Positions 1 through 9,700 of a stretch of 64,000 nt of DNA are shown one piece after another (the stretch's first letter is position 1; each line of letters opens with the position of its first letter). The stretch is from assembly GCA_026122225.1 (NCBI GenBank), contig JANEZZ010000467.1, positions 620,001-684,000 on the forward strand. The letters are read 5' to 3'. This stretch comes from Heloderma charlesbogerti. Taxonomy: Eukaryota; Chordata; Lepidosauria; Squamata; Helodermatidae. The translations under genes and the position numbers were made by a program. The notes under the pieces were generated by a model. It saw nothing but the letters and a program-made list of their open reading frames with translations, was not told the origin of the DNA and ran no database searches.

Positions 1-287
1 CCAGGAATTGTATACAGTGCACAATGTTCAAGAGCTGCCGAAAACATCCAACAGAGAAGCCTCCAGTTCCTTGCACACCCTTAATGCTGAGTTATTTATT
101 TCTTTTAAAACATTTGCATCTCATCCCTCAGTATGGTCTACCCTCAGGATGGCTAACAAGTAATATATTATTAAAACATTTTTTAAAAAAAACATCAGGT
201 AAAGCGTATTAAAGCAGCTGAGACAACTAAAGCATAGCAGCAGCATAATATACCAATTCAGTTGATCAAAGACCTGGGAACATAAAA
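1..287. other. No feature recognised
   Basis: AT-rich sequence with short open frames only. I see no conserved motif, splice-site-bounded exon or recognisable repeat here. Confidence 0.4.
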
Positions 288-483
288 GGGAAGGGTCATA
301 GCTCAGGGTGGAGTACCTGCTTTGAATGCAGAAGGTCCCAGCTTCCATCCCCAGGATCTCCAGGTAGGGTTGGGAAAGAATCCTGCCTGAAACCCTCAAG
401 AGCCGCTGCCCGTCAGTGTCGACAATACTGGGCTAGATAGACCAATGGTCTGTCTCAGTATAAGGCAGCTTCCTGTGTTCCTG
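288..483 (+). mobile_element. tRNA-derived SINE (SINE-1 family)
   Basis: The head carries a pol III A-box-like stretch (TAGCTCAGGGTGGAGTA) and a degenerate B box. The body reads ATCTCCAGGTAGG, then CCGTCAGTGTCGACAATACT, and ends in CAGTATAAGGCAGCTTCCTG. The same body recurs at 541, 9935 (reverse), 15391, 38905 (partly), 41610 (reverse) and 50114, which defines it as a dispersed family. Such SINEs depend on a partner LINE for movement. No target duplication was identified. Confidence 0.8.
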
Positions 484-540
484 TTTAAATCATCCCTTTA
501 TTCAGAATCATGTGGACTGGAATCTTATTTTATTCTTCAA

Positions 541-736
541 GGAAGGACCATAACTCAGTGGTTGTAGAACACCTGCTTTGCCTGCAAAAGGCCCCAAGTG
601 CTATCCCTGGGATCTCCAGGTGGGCCTGGGAATGACTCCTGCCTGAAACCCTGGAGAGCTGCTGCCAGTCAATGTAGACAATGTTAAGCTATGTGGTCCA
701 GGGTTCTTATTCAGTATAAGGCCACTTGCTGTATTA
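541..736 (+). mobile_element. tRNA-derived SINE (SINE-1), diverged copy
   Basis: Second copy in the same orientation about 55 bp after the first. The A box is readable as TAACTCAGTGGTTGTAGA, and the body GATCTCCAGGTGGG and tail AGTATAAGGCCACTTGC are kept. It is more diverged than the neighbouring copy, so it is probably older. Confidence 0.75.
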
Positions 737-1010
737 CTAAAAAGGTATTTGCTTGATGTTTAAAAGGCATAAGAGTGATCTCTTGGCAACCCTCTTCAGG
801 GAGAGCATTTTATAGACCACAGTTGGAAAGGTCAGTTGCCCCCCACCTCACCAAGTGCACTGTCATCCATGAAGCCTTAAGCTTTATTCCTTAGTCCTCA
901 CCCCACCCCAACATGAAACGTACATCTCATCTGCATTTGTACTTAGACAGCTTCTGTTACTTTGCTCTTTGTCTCCCTCCCCTTTTCTTTTCTCCATTTT
1001 CTCTCACATT
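737..1010. other. No feature recognised
   Basis: Mixed pyrimidine-rich sequence with no repeat arms or exon signals that I can defend. Confidence 0.35.
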
Positions 1011-1349
1011 GGTCTTTTCTATATGAGGCATTTATTGTGGTCTTGTCATTCCCTACTCATGGTTGTTTACAGGTTCCTTATATGACGACGTGACCCTTCA
1101 GTTTCACTTCTGTATCTAACCAGCATTTTCAGCAAGTTTTTTTAGAGCAGGGAAAATGCTGCATTTAATTGTGAAAGCAAAAGAAAGCAGGATTTCCTCT
1201 TGTGTATTTGCTCTATCCACAGTGCCACCTAGAGGTTATGTAGCAAAAAGCAGGAAAGGAAAAGCTCCTCATCTCGTGCTTGGATCTCAATTGTGCAATG
1301 AAACCAAAAGTAGATACAGTGGATTAACAGCCAATTAACAGCCTCATGT

Positions 1350-4300
1350 CCCCTTCATGGATCACTGCCTTGTTGTGGCGAAGGGGCTTGCGTAACTCAG
1401 TGAAGCCATAAGCTATGCCATGCAGGGCCACCCAAGACGGACAGGTCATGGCAGAGAGTTCTGACAAAATGTGGTCCACTGGAGAAGGAAATGGCAACCC
1501 ACTCCAGTATTCTTGCCAAGAAAACCCCATGGAACGTATCACAAGGCTAAAAGATATGACGCCGGAAGATGAGCCCCTCAGGTCGGAAGGTGTCCAATAT
1601 GCTACTGGGGAAGAGCAGAGGGTATTTCCAAGTAGCGCCAGAAAGAGTGAAGCGGCTGGGCCAAAGCCGAAAGGACACTCAGCTGTGGATGTGTCTGGTG
1701 GTGAAAAGAAAATCCGATGCTGTAAAGAACAATATTGTTTAGGAACCTGGAATGTCAGATCAATGAATCAAGGTAAGCTGGAGGTGGTCAAACATGAGAT
1801 GGCAAGATTGAACATCGACATCTTGGGAATCAGCGAACTAAAATGGACAGGCATGGGCGAATTTAATTCAGGTGACCATCATATCTACTATTGTGGGCAA
1901 GAATCCCTTAGAAGAAATGGAGTAGCACTCATAGTCAACAAAAGGGTGGGAAAAGCAGTACTGGGGTACAATCTTAAAAATGATAGAATGATCTCAGTAC
2001 GAATCCAAGGCAAACCATTCAACATCACAGTAATTCAAGTCTATGCCCCAACCACTGAGGCCGAAGAAGCTGAGGTTGATCGGTTCTATGAAGACCTACA
2101 ACACCTTTTAGAACTAACACCAAAAAAAGATGTCCTCTTCATCATAGGGGATTGGAATGCTAAAGTAGGAAGTCAAGAAATCACCGGGATAACAGGCAGG
2201 CATGGCCTTGGTGTACAAAATGAAGCAGGACAAAAGCTAATAGAGTTTTGCCAAGAGAACATGCTGATCATAGCAAACACTCTTTTCCAACAGCACAAGA
2301 GGCGACTCTACACATGGACATCACCAGATGGTCAATATCGAAATCAGATTGATTATGTCCTTTGCAGCCAAAGATGGAGAAGCTCCATACAGTCAGTAAA
2401 AACAAGACCTGGAGCTGACTGTGGCTCAGATCATGAGCTGCTTCTTGCAAAATTTCGGCTTAAATTGAAGAACGTCGGGAAAACCACTAAACCATTCAGG
2501 TATGACCTAAATCATATCCCTGATGAATATACAGTGGAGGTGAGGAATAGATTTCAGGGATTAGACCTGATAGACAGAGTGCCTGAGGAACTATGGACGG
2601 AGGTCCGTAACATTGTTCAGGAGGCAGCAACGAAATCCATCCCAAAGAAAAAGAAATGCAAGAAAGCAAAGTGGCTGTCTGATGAGGCTTTACAAGTAGC
2701 TCACGAAAGAAAGGAAGTGAAAAGCAAGGGAGAAAGGGGAAGATATACCCAACTGAATGCAGAGTTCCAGAGAATAGCAAGGAGAGACAAGAAGGCCTTC
2801 TTAAATGAACAATGCAAAGAAATCGAGGAAAACAACAGAATGGGAAAGACTAGAGATCTCTTCAAGAAAATTGGAGATCTCAAGGGAACATATTGTGCAA
2901 AGACAGGCATGATAAAGGACAAAGAAGGCAGGGACCTAACAGAAGCAGATGAGATTAAGAAGAGGTGGCAAGAATACACAGAAGAACTATACAGGAAAGA
3001 TCTGAATGTCCCTGATAGCCATGATAGTGCGGTCACTGAACTTGAGCCGGACATCCTAGAGAGTGAAGTCAAGTGGGCCTTAGGAAGCATTAGTAACAAC
3101 AAAGCTAGCGGAGATGACAGTATTCCAGCCGAGTTATTTAAAATCCTAAAAGATGATGCTGTTAAAGTGCTGCATTCAATATGCCAACAAATCTGGAACA
3201 CTCAACAGTGGCCACAAGACTGGAAAAGGTCAGTTTACATTCCAATTCCAAAGAAGGGCAACGCCAAAGAGTGTTCAAACTACCGCACAATTGCGCTCAT
3301 TTCACATGCCAGCAAGGTGATGCTCAAAATCCTACAAGCTAGGCTTCAGCAGTATGCGAACCGAGAACTACCGGAAGTACAAGCTGGGTTTAGAAGAGGC
3401 AGAGGAACTAGAGATCAAATCGCCAACATTCGCTGCATCATGGAGAAAGCAAGAGAATTCCAGAAAAACGTCTGTTTCTGCTTCATTGACTACTCTAAAG
3501 CCTTTGATTGTGTGGATCACAACAAACTGTGGCAAATTCTTAAAGTGATGGGAGTACCAGACCACCTTACCTGTCTCCTGAGAAACCTGTACGAGGGTCA
3601 AGAAGCAACAGTAAGAACCAGACATGGAACAACCGATTGGTTCAAAATTGAGAAAGGAGTACGACAAGGCTGCATATTGTCACCCTGCTTATTTAACTTA
3701 TATGCAGAGTACATCATGAGAAATGCCGGGTTGGATGAATCAGAGGTCGGAATTAAGATTGCTGGGAGAATTATCAACAACCTCCGATATGCAGATGATA
3801 CCACCCTAATGGCAGAAAGCGAAGAGGATCTCAAGAGCCTCTTGTTGAGGGTGAAAGAGGAGAGTGCAAAAGCTGGTTTGAAACTCAACATTAAAAAAAC
3901 GAAGATCATGGCATCTGGCCCCATCACTTCCTGGCATATAGAAGGGGAAGAAATGGAAGCAGTGACAGATTTTACTTTCTTGGGCTCCAAGATCACCGCA
4001 GACGGTGACTGTAGCCGTCTACAAAGACGCTTGCTCCTTGGGAGGAAAGCTATGGCCAACCTAGACAGCATAGTAAGAAGCAGAGACATCACCTTGCCGA
4101 CAAAGGTCCGTCTAATCAAAGCTATGGTTTTCCCAGTAGTAATGTATGGCTGTGAGAGCTGGACTATAAGGAAGGCTGAGTGCCGAAGAATTGATGCTTT
4201 CGAACTGTGGTGCTGGAGAAGACTCTTACGAGTCCCCTGGACTGCAAGGAGGTCAAATCAGTCCATCCTAAAGGAAATCAACCCTGAGTGCTCATTGGAA

Positions 4301-4564
4301 GGACAGATACTGAAGCTGAAGCTCCAATATTTTGGCCACCTAATGCGAAGAGAAAACTCCCTGGAAAAGACCCTGATGCTGGGAAAGACGGAAGGCAAAA
4401 GGAGAAGGGGACGGCAGAGGATGGGATGGCTAGATAGCATCACGGATGCAATGAATATGAACTTGAGCACGCTCCGGGAGAGAGCGCAGGACAGGAAGGC
4501 CTGGCGTGCTATGGTCCATGGGGTCACGAAGAGTCGGACACGACTGAACGACTGAACAACAACA
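1350..4564 (+). mobile_element. Full-length BovB (RTE clade) LINE, copy 1
   Basis: Complete RTE-type non-LTR retrotransposon of about 3.2 kb: a 65-nt 5' leader, one long ORF, and a short (AAC)n tail directly after the stop. It is bounded by a perfect 13-bp target duplication, AACAGCCTCATGT, at 1337-1349 and 4565-4577, and so inserted inside MITE-A. The leader starts CCCCTTCATGGATCACTGCC, which copy 2 at 20883 shares exactly, so this is the true family 5' end. BovB is known for patchy distribution in squamates and ruminants, attributed to horizontal transfer. The copy looks young because its ORF is unbroken and the target duplication is perfect. Confidence 0.95.
1415..4555 (+). CDS. BovB ORF: endonuclease and reverse transcriptase
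   Basis: Single 1046-residue protein that performs target-primed reverse transcription of its own RNA in the nucleus. An N-terminal extension of about 105 residues precedes an apurinic-type endonuclease: LGTWNVRSMNQ near 108, SELKWTG near 135, GDWNAK near 244 and GSDHELL near 338. The reverse transcriptase follows: SNYRTIALIS near 617, FIDYSKAFD near 690, VRQGCILSP near 750 and the catalytic YADD near 792. The C-terminal region has FELWCWRRLLRVPW and a basic stretch KRRRGRQR. The start is the first ATG in the open frame (an ATG six nt upstream is out of frame). All catalytic motifs are present. One odd patch, CSRLQRR near 868, replaces CSHEIKRR found in copies 2 and 3. Whether it is active cannot be told from sequence alone. 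Confidence 0.93.
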   Translation: MPCRATQDGQVMAESSDKMWSTGEGNGNPLQYSCQENPMERITRLKDMTPEDEPLRSEGVQYATGEEQRVFPSSARKSEAAGPKPKGHSAVDVSGGEKKIRCCKEQYCLGTWNVRSMNQGKLEVVKHEMARLNIDILGISELKWTGMGEFNSGDHHIYYCGQESLRRNGVALIVNKRVGKAVLGYNLKNDRMISVRIQGKPFNITVIQVYAPTTEAEEAEVDRFYEDLQHLLELTPKKDVLFIIGDWNAKVGSQEITGITGRHGLGVQNEAGQKLIEFCQENMLIIANTLFQQHKRRLYTWTSPDGQYRNQIDYVLCSQRWRSSIQSVKTRPGADCGSDHELLLAKFRLKLKNVGKTTKPFRYDLNHIPDEYTVEVRNRFQGLDLIDRVPEELWTEVRNIVQEAATKSIPKKKKCKKAKWLSDEALQVAHERKEVKSKGERGRYTQLNAEFQRIARRDKKAFLNEQCKEIEENNRMGKTRDLFKKIGDLKGTYCAKTGMIKDKEGRDLTEADEIKKRWQEYTEELYRKDLNVPDSHDSAVTELEPDILESEVKWALGSISNNKASGDDSIPAELFKILKDDAVKVLHSICQQIWNTQQWPQDWKRSVYIPIPKKGNAKECSNYRTIALISHASKVMLKILQARLQQYANRELPEVQAGFRRGRGTRDQIANIRCIMEKAREFQKNVCFCFIDYSKAFDCVDHNKLWQILKVMGVPDHLTCLLRNLYEGQEATVRTRHGTTDWFKIEKGVRQGCILSPCLFNLYAEYIMRNAGLDESEVGIKIAGRIINNLRYADDTTLMAESEEDLKSLLLRVKEESAKAGLKLNIKKTKIMASGPITSWHIEGEEMEAVTDFTFLGSKITADGDCSRLQRRLLLGRKAMANLDSIVRSRDITLPTKVRLIKAMVFPVVMYGCESWTIRKAECRRIDAFELWCWRRLLRVPWTARRSNQSILKEINPECSLEGQILKLKLQYFGHLMRRENSLEKTLMLGKTEGKRRRGRQRMGWLDSITDAMNMNLSTLRERAQDRKAWRAMVHGVTKSRTRLND

Positions 4565-4683
4565 AACAGCCTCATGTAGAAAAGCTCATTGTCAATAGGT
4601 AAAATGTAAGATCCTTGCATCAAGGACCTATATTTTTTGTCTGGTAAGCACCATGTCCATTGATGCTGCTATATATAACACTG

Positions 4684-4806
4684 GCCTTGAAGTTTATTTT
4701 ATTCTTTATTACATTTCTGTACCACCCATTTGCTGACATTCTCTGTGTGGTTTACAAGACAAGTTCAACCTCTCCAAGGGCCCAATGCATAATTGTAAAT
4801 CACCTC
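4684..4806 (-). mobile_element. Probable L2 LINE 3' end
   Basis: Contains CATTTCTGTACCACCCATTTG followed by a TGTGGTTTACA-like segment, the reverse complement of the 3' terminus seen in the better L2 copies at 29.9, 26.6 and 42.6 kb. No coding sequence remains. Confidence 0.5.
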
Positions 4807-4809
4807 AGG

Positions 4810-4849
<40 letters not shown>
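4810..4849. repeat. (AAT)n microsatellite
   Basis: About 13 near-perfect units of AAT/ATA trinucleotide. Confidence 0.97.
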
Positions 4850-5164
4850 GGGACCCCCTCCTGATTTTCATCAGGCCTGAAAGGGGGTGGTACTATTTTA
4901 AACCTTCCTTTTCCTCTTATGATCCTAATGAATACCACTCCTCTCCCCATCCAACTATGAACCTTAGCAAAAAAAAGTTCCTATTGGTGCCAATGGGAAC
5001 TTTTTTTTCTAAGTCTAGTAGCCACGTAGGGGGGTTGTTTTTGTAGGGATCAGGTTTGGGGAAAGGTTAAACTTCCCCTTCCCCATTTGCTACAGGACTG
5101 ATGAAAATCCCCATTCACTATTGTTTTTTTTTTTTTTTTACCCTGAAGTGGTTTCTTATGATAC

Positions 5165-5264
5165 ACTTACAACGCAATCATTTTCATGTCTATTCAGAAG
5201 TAAGTCCCATTGAGTTCAATGGGGCTTACTCCCAGACAAGTAGGTACAGGATTGCACCCTTAGG
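5165..5264. repeat. Short self-complementary dispersed repeat
   Basis: AAGTAAGTCCCATTGA pairs with TCAATGGGGCTTACT across a short centre, and the ends carry GCAATC / GGATTGCA. Diverged relatives lie at 12.70 kb and 17.89 kb. It looks like a tiny foldback DNA element. Confidence 0.6.
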
Positions 5265-5284
5265 ACCACATCTTTAAGAAGAAT

Positions 5285-6137
5285 TCAGATAAATTGCAAC
5301 GGGTTCAGAGAGGGGCAACAAAGGTGAATAGGACACTAGAAACTAAGTCCTGTGAAGAAAGATTGAGGGAGCTGGGTATGTTTATGCTTGAGAAAAGAAG
5401 ACTGAGAGGGGACATGATAGCATTTTTCAAGTACCTTAAAGGGTTGTCACCCAGAAGATGGCCACAACCTGTTAACTGTCATCCAAGACTAGGACACAAA
5501 ATCATGGGCTTAAGTTACAGGAAGGCAGATTTCAGTTGAACATCAGGAGAAACGTCCTAACAGAGCAGTCAGACAATGGAACTGACTGCCTAGGGAAGTG
5601 GTGGGCTCTCCATTGCTGGGGGTATGCAAGTAGAGACTGGACAGCCATCTGTCAGCGATGCTTTAAACTGGATTCCTGAACTGAGCAGGGGGTTGGACTT
5701 GATGGTCTAAATGGCCCCTTCCAACTATGTGGGTGTCATCACATGATGCAGAAATCCCACGATTGCACTGGGACTTTCTGCCTCCATTTCCTTCGCAGGA
5801 TCATGATGCACTCCATTTCTACCCCCTTCCCCCCTCCTTTCTCCCTTTATCTGGGAGTTCTATATGTTTCTATATGTTTCATTTTTTCAGCCACAAGATG
5901 GTACTGTGGACTAGCTCTTCTTATTGCGTTTTTTTTTTTTAATGGAAAAATTAGAAATGGATCTGTTTATTACTAGTTTATCTCCATTTCAAATTAACCC
6001 TTGAAATTGCTTGGAAAGGATGAGAGAGGCACTGGAGGTTGACGACGTCCTGTACAGGACCTGCAAACGTCTGTGACTGACCAATCTCAATCGCAGGAAA
6101 AAAGCCCCATGTGATGACACCCTGTGATTCTATGATC
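5285..6137 (+). pseudogene. CR1 LINE 3' fragment, interrupted by a MITE
   Basis: Encodes the CR1 reverse-transcriptase C-terminus: [22 protein letters not shown] and [19 protein letters not shown], then frameshifts, with the rest (RRNVLTEQS-like, then MDSHLS-like) readable in other frames. The 3' end GATTCTATGAT comes only after a 392-bp insertion, so the LINE end is split into 5285-5730 and 6123-6137. It is 5' truncated and non-functional. Confidence 0.85.
5731..6122. mobile_element. MITE-B copy with 15-bp perfect terminal inverted repeats
   Basis: Starts GGGTGTCATCACATG and ends with its exact reverse complement CATGTGATGACACCC. Removing it and one TGT restores the expected CR1 end (CCAACTATGTGATTCTATG), which gives a 3-bp target duplication TGT. 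G-rich termini with a 3-bp duplication suggest a PIF/Harbinger-like element, though that superfamily prefers TWA. Interior is non-coding. Diverged relatives lie at 22.2 kb and 38.4 kb. Confidence 0.8.
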
Positions 6138-6338
6138 TAGTTTGACCTGAAATCCACAAATGCAAAGTACCTTCCACTGTTTGCCAGTGTTGATCTTCCT
6201 CTTCCATCCGGAGGAGTCTCCTTCACTGGTGGTATTTGCCTGCAAGCTGGGGGAAGATGCTTTCTGGTGGCCTAACCCCAGGAGTCAGGCTTTCCCCCAC
6301 AACTGCTATCCACTTCCCCTATCCTCTCATCTTCCCAG

Positions 6339-6725
6339 GCCCTACCGCACCCCTTGTATTGACTGTGCCTGAATCTACGATTTCCATCTCAGCCGGAAAT
6401 ACAGCCTTGCTCCCTGCCTCACTGAACTTTTCGACTTCACTGCCAAACTACTTCCAGGTGCGGTGGCATTTTGTTACTGGCACTCAGTTGATGCTGATAC
6501 TCAAGGCTGATAACTGCATGGGACAGAACGGTACCCGATACTGGAGGGACTCCTGTGAGATCAGCACCGAGAAGACCATGGGATACAGGCATCGTGCAGC
6601 ATTTTCTGAGGAGGCTTCGCTGGTGCTCCGGGATGTGAGAGTGGAGGACTCTGGAATTTATTGCATCACCTTGCTGGCTTTGGGCGTGAAGTTGTCGGCC
6701 AATATCAACCTAACAGTGACCAATG
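6339..6725 (+). CDS. Exon: V-like immunoglobulin domain
   Basis: A phase 1-1 exon of 387 nt, bounded by a pyrimidine-rich acceptor (TCATCTTCCCAG) and donor G|GTAAGA. It encodes about 129 residues: LTVPESTISISAG strand, VRWHF with the core Trp, FSEEASLVLRDVRVED and DSGIYC with the canonical F-strand Cys, ending NINLTVTN. The usual B-strand Cys is absent: the position reads ALLPASL. Two other Cys (in DNCMG and RDSCE) may form a different disulfide. N-glycosylation sites NFS, NGT and NLT are present. Length and the C-C' region favour V-type over the shorter C2 type usual in the leukocyte receptor complex. The missing B-strand Cys recalls first domains of the CD2/SLAM group, but I cannot assign a family. 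Confidence 0.8.
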
Positions 6726-9700
6726 GTAAGAGAATTGGGGAAGGAAGGTCTGCACCATAAAGTGACCTTATGGCTCACTTGGTTTGCATGTGGCTTTCAG
6801 TTGTTAAAACCAGCCAAACTAGTGTATTGGATTTGGTTTTGGAAGAATGCCAAGGAGTCAGGTGTGAATTTACCCAGAGTCATATGCAGTATTTAATGGC
6901 ATAAGTATACTAATTTGTTAGAGCAGTTGGCAGTTTTCATGATTTTAGAGTTGGTTCTCATGTATGTGAATACAACTATATACTTTTTGCTACTAAGAGA
7001 AACTAACAGACAATGCACAATAGTTGCTTTGCACAGCTCTGCATGGTCTGTACTTTCTGAACTGATAAGGATGCTCCTTTCTCTGTTCCAAGAGGGAAAG
7101 GCCTTGGTAAAGGCAGGCAGGCGGGCGGGCGGGGAGTGTGGGTGTGCTTCCTGACAATTTCCTAACTCAGTGAGACCAGGCCCTTTAAAATCCTGAGCAA
7201 ATTGGCTTGCCATCTGTTCTCATCTGAGGGGGAAGGTGCACCACCTGCTCGGATAACCAGCCCCGTTGGATGGCATCCATCTCCTCCCTGGGAGCTGGGG
7301 TGACTGAACTGAGAGTTAAGGATCTGTAAGCTTTCTTTTCTTCCCTGCATCCATTTACCATCAATAAACTCTTATCATTCTTTCACACAAGTGGACTTAA
7401 GTCATATTGGTATCCTTGAATCTGTTTAGTGTGTGTGTCTGGGCTAGACCAGGCCCCAGTTTAACACACTAGACACAATGCAAGAGATACAAAATTTAGA
7501 TCTCCTATGTTTGTTTGTTTTTTAATTAAAAGCAGCCGAGGGAGCCCTGAATCAGATTTGGACCACAGCAGTGAGGGGTGTGGTGAGGGATAACCCTTTC
7601 CGTTATCACCACATTCCTGATTAAAATCACACATGCACGCACCAAAGCTGCTATTTCCCTGCAGGGTAGGTATACTTGTATACCTACATACAAGTATATA
7701 GGTATCTCTTAAGTCAGGGTTGGGCAACCTGAGATTCTCCAAATGTTATTGGATACAACTCCCACCATTCTGACCGTTGGCCTTGCCGACTGGGACTGGT
7801 GGGAGTTGCAGTCCAAGAACAGCCGGAGGCCACAGGTTCCCCACCCATGCTCTAATTTTTCTTCCTTGGACCAAATAACAGCCTTTTAGGAGGGCTAATT
7901 TTAATCAGGAAAACAATATGAGGCTAAGCTTGTGCTGCAGTCCTGACTGATTCAGGAGATAGCTAGCTGGACATGTACCTGGTTACAGATGCTTGTTTTA
8001 TTATTTTTGTTTTTAAAATGCATTAACTTTGTCTGCAACAAAATGGTGCTTATTCCCAAGTAAATGTGTTCAGCGGTAGGGCAGTAGAAGCAAATTCCGT
8101 TTTATTCCTGCAGTCACGATGGTGCTGTGACTTAGCTGGGTTTAAAATGTGAATCTGCATATGTTCAGAGTATTTCTTATTTTATCAGGGCTGTCAAACA
8201 GTGTATGTTTTCTTTTCTTTTCCTTTTTGCTGGAACACAGGGGTGGGCAACTTGTGGCCCTCCAGATGTTGTCAGACTGCATCTCCCATTGGCCCTAGCC
8301 AGTGGTGAGGGATAATAGGAGTTGCAGACCGAGAACATCTGGAGGGCCACAAGTTTCCTGGCCCTTCTCTAAAATCTCAGAAATGTAGAAGTAGTTGTAA
8401 AACATGGAATGACTGTGTAGAGGAGATGGGGTGGGAAGAAAAGAAATGTTAATTGTGTACTTTACAATTGAAATAATATACATGGCCATCCAATCCCCCC
8501 TCTCCAAAAGACCATTAAATCCAGGTTCTAAAACTATGTAGCTGCATCAGCAAATATAGAATCTTTCATGCATTAAAAACAACAACAAAGTAATATCATT
8601 TTGAAAATTTTAACAGAAACAAGCAATACTCAATACAATGATGAAACTTCTGATGATAAGAGAAGAGGAATACATCTCAGCAAAAGTACAGGAGAAACAG
8701 GTCAGTTACAGGGAAGGGAAATAGATGGGGAAAGGATAAACTGGGAAGGAAGGGAGAGGGAAAAAGAAAGATGTGGGATGCTGGGAAAGGGAACAGGAAC
8801 TGATCAGTGTTTTTCAGTGGTGTACAGTCTGAAAGCCACTGATCTGTTGTGGTCCTCAGAAGTATGCTTATCACTTGTTCACCAGTGAGGTGAACAATAA
8901 CATCAATAATGGCAGACCAGCCACTGAAAGCCAGTCTTTTTAATTTACTTTAATTTTGTTTAACTTTGAGTTGCTTTTCCCACCTAAGACCAAGTCTGCA
9001 TACCTTAGGGTGGCCAGATGCGAAAGAAGACATGGCTCCTGCCCCTTTAAATAGTTATACAGAAGAGGGGATTTCAGCAGCTGTAAGCCCATGCTGCAAC
9101 ATGGGCTTACAGCTGCATTTAGGTTAAACTAAGGGTTTTATGGCTGCAAGTGGAGTCCACTATGCCATTTGCGGCTGTATTCCTCACAGCGATACGGTAA
9201 TGGAGGCCACCATTACTGTAGTGGAAGTGGTCCGGAGCCAGCGTGTGGCTCTACAAAATCGCCGCAGAGCGGAGCCGCTCCAGAGGATTCCGGGGGGGGG
9301 GGGGAACGGATTGCCTCCCCCCCAGCGGACAATGCCGCGGATCAGACGGTAAGCAATCCGTCCATCCCTGGTGTGTGTAAGCTTTAAAAATTAATAAAAT
9401 ACTGAACAAAGTTTTAATCTAACTACAATGTTCAGGCCCTTCAAAAATAAAAACACAGCAGTCAATAATCAGGATTTAATCCAGAGGCTATATGCATGTC
9501 AAAGGAATAAAGACAGAGGAAGCAGATGTCATGGAAAGCCTGGAACAAGGGTAGGGAACCTGTCCCCCCAGCCCCAAGTTGCTGGATCACAACTCCCATT
9601 ATCCCTGTCCATTGATCATGCTGGCTGGGGCTGATAGGAACTGTAGTCCAACAGGATATGGAGGGCCACAGGTTCCCCAGCCCTGGCCTAGAGAACACAC

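Larger units (their letters stand above)
1011..4587 (+). mobile_element. MITE-A copy 1, interrupted by a BovB LINE
   Basis: Short inverted-repeat element in two pieces, 1011-1349 and 4565-4587. Its left end (CTTTTCTATATGAGGC) pairs with the reverse complement of its right end (GCCTCATGTAGAAAAG). Two uninterrupted relatives lie at 19.2 kb and 48.8 kb and share the interior, including ACAGTGCCACCTAGAGGTTA and TCAGATCTCAATT-like segments. It encodes no protein, so it must be non-autonomous. Superfamily is uncertain because no clean target duplication is visible. Confidence 0.7.

Noticed and set aside
288..483. tRNA gene at the SINE heads
   Set aside because: A and B boxes are there, but the cloverleaf is not intact and the sequence continues into a SINE body; same at the other copies.
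1324..4623. Several antisense frames of 60-170 codons inside the BovB copies
   Set aside because: They are shadows of the BovB ORF and recur at matching positions in all three copies.
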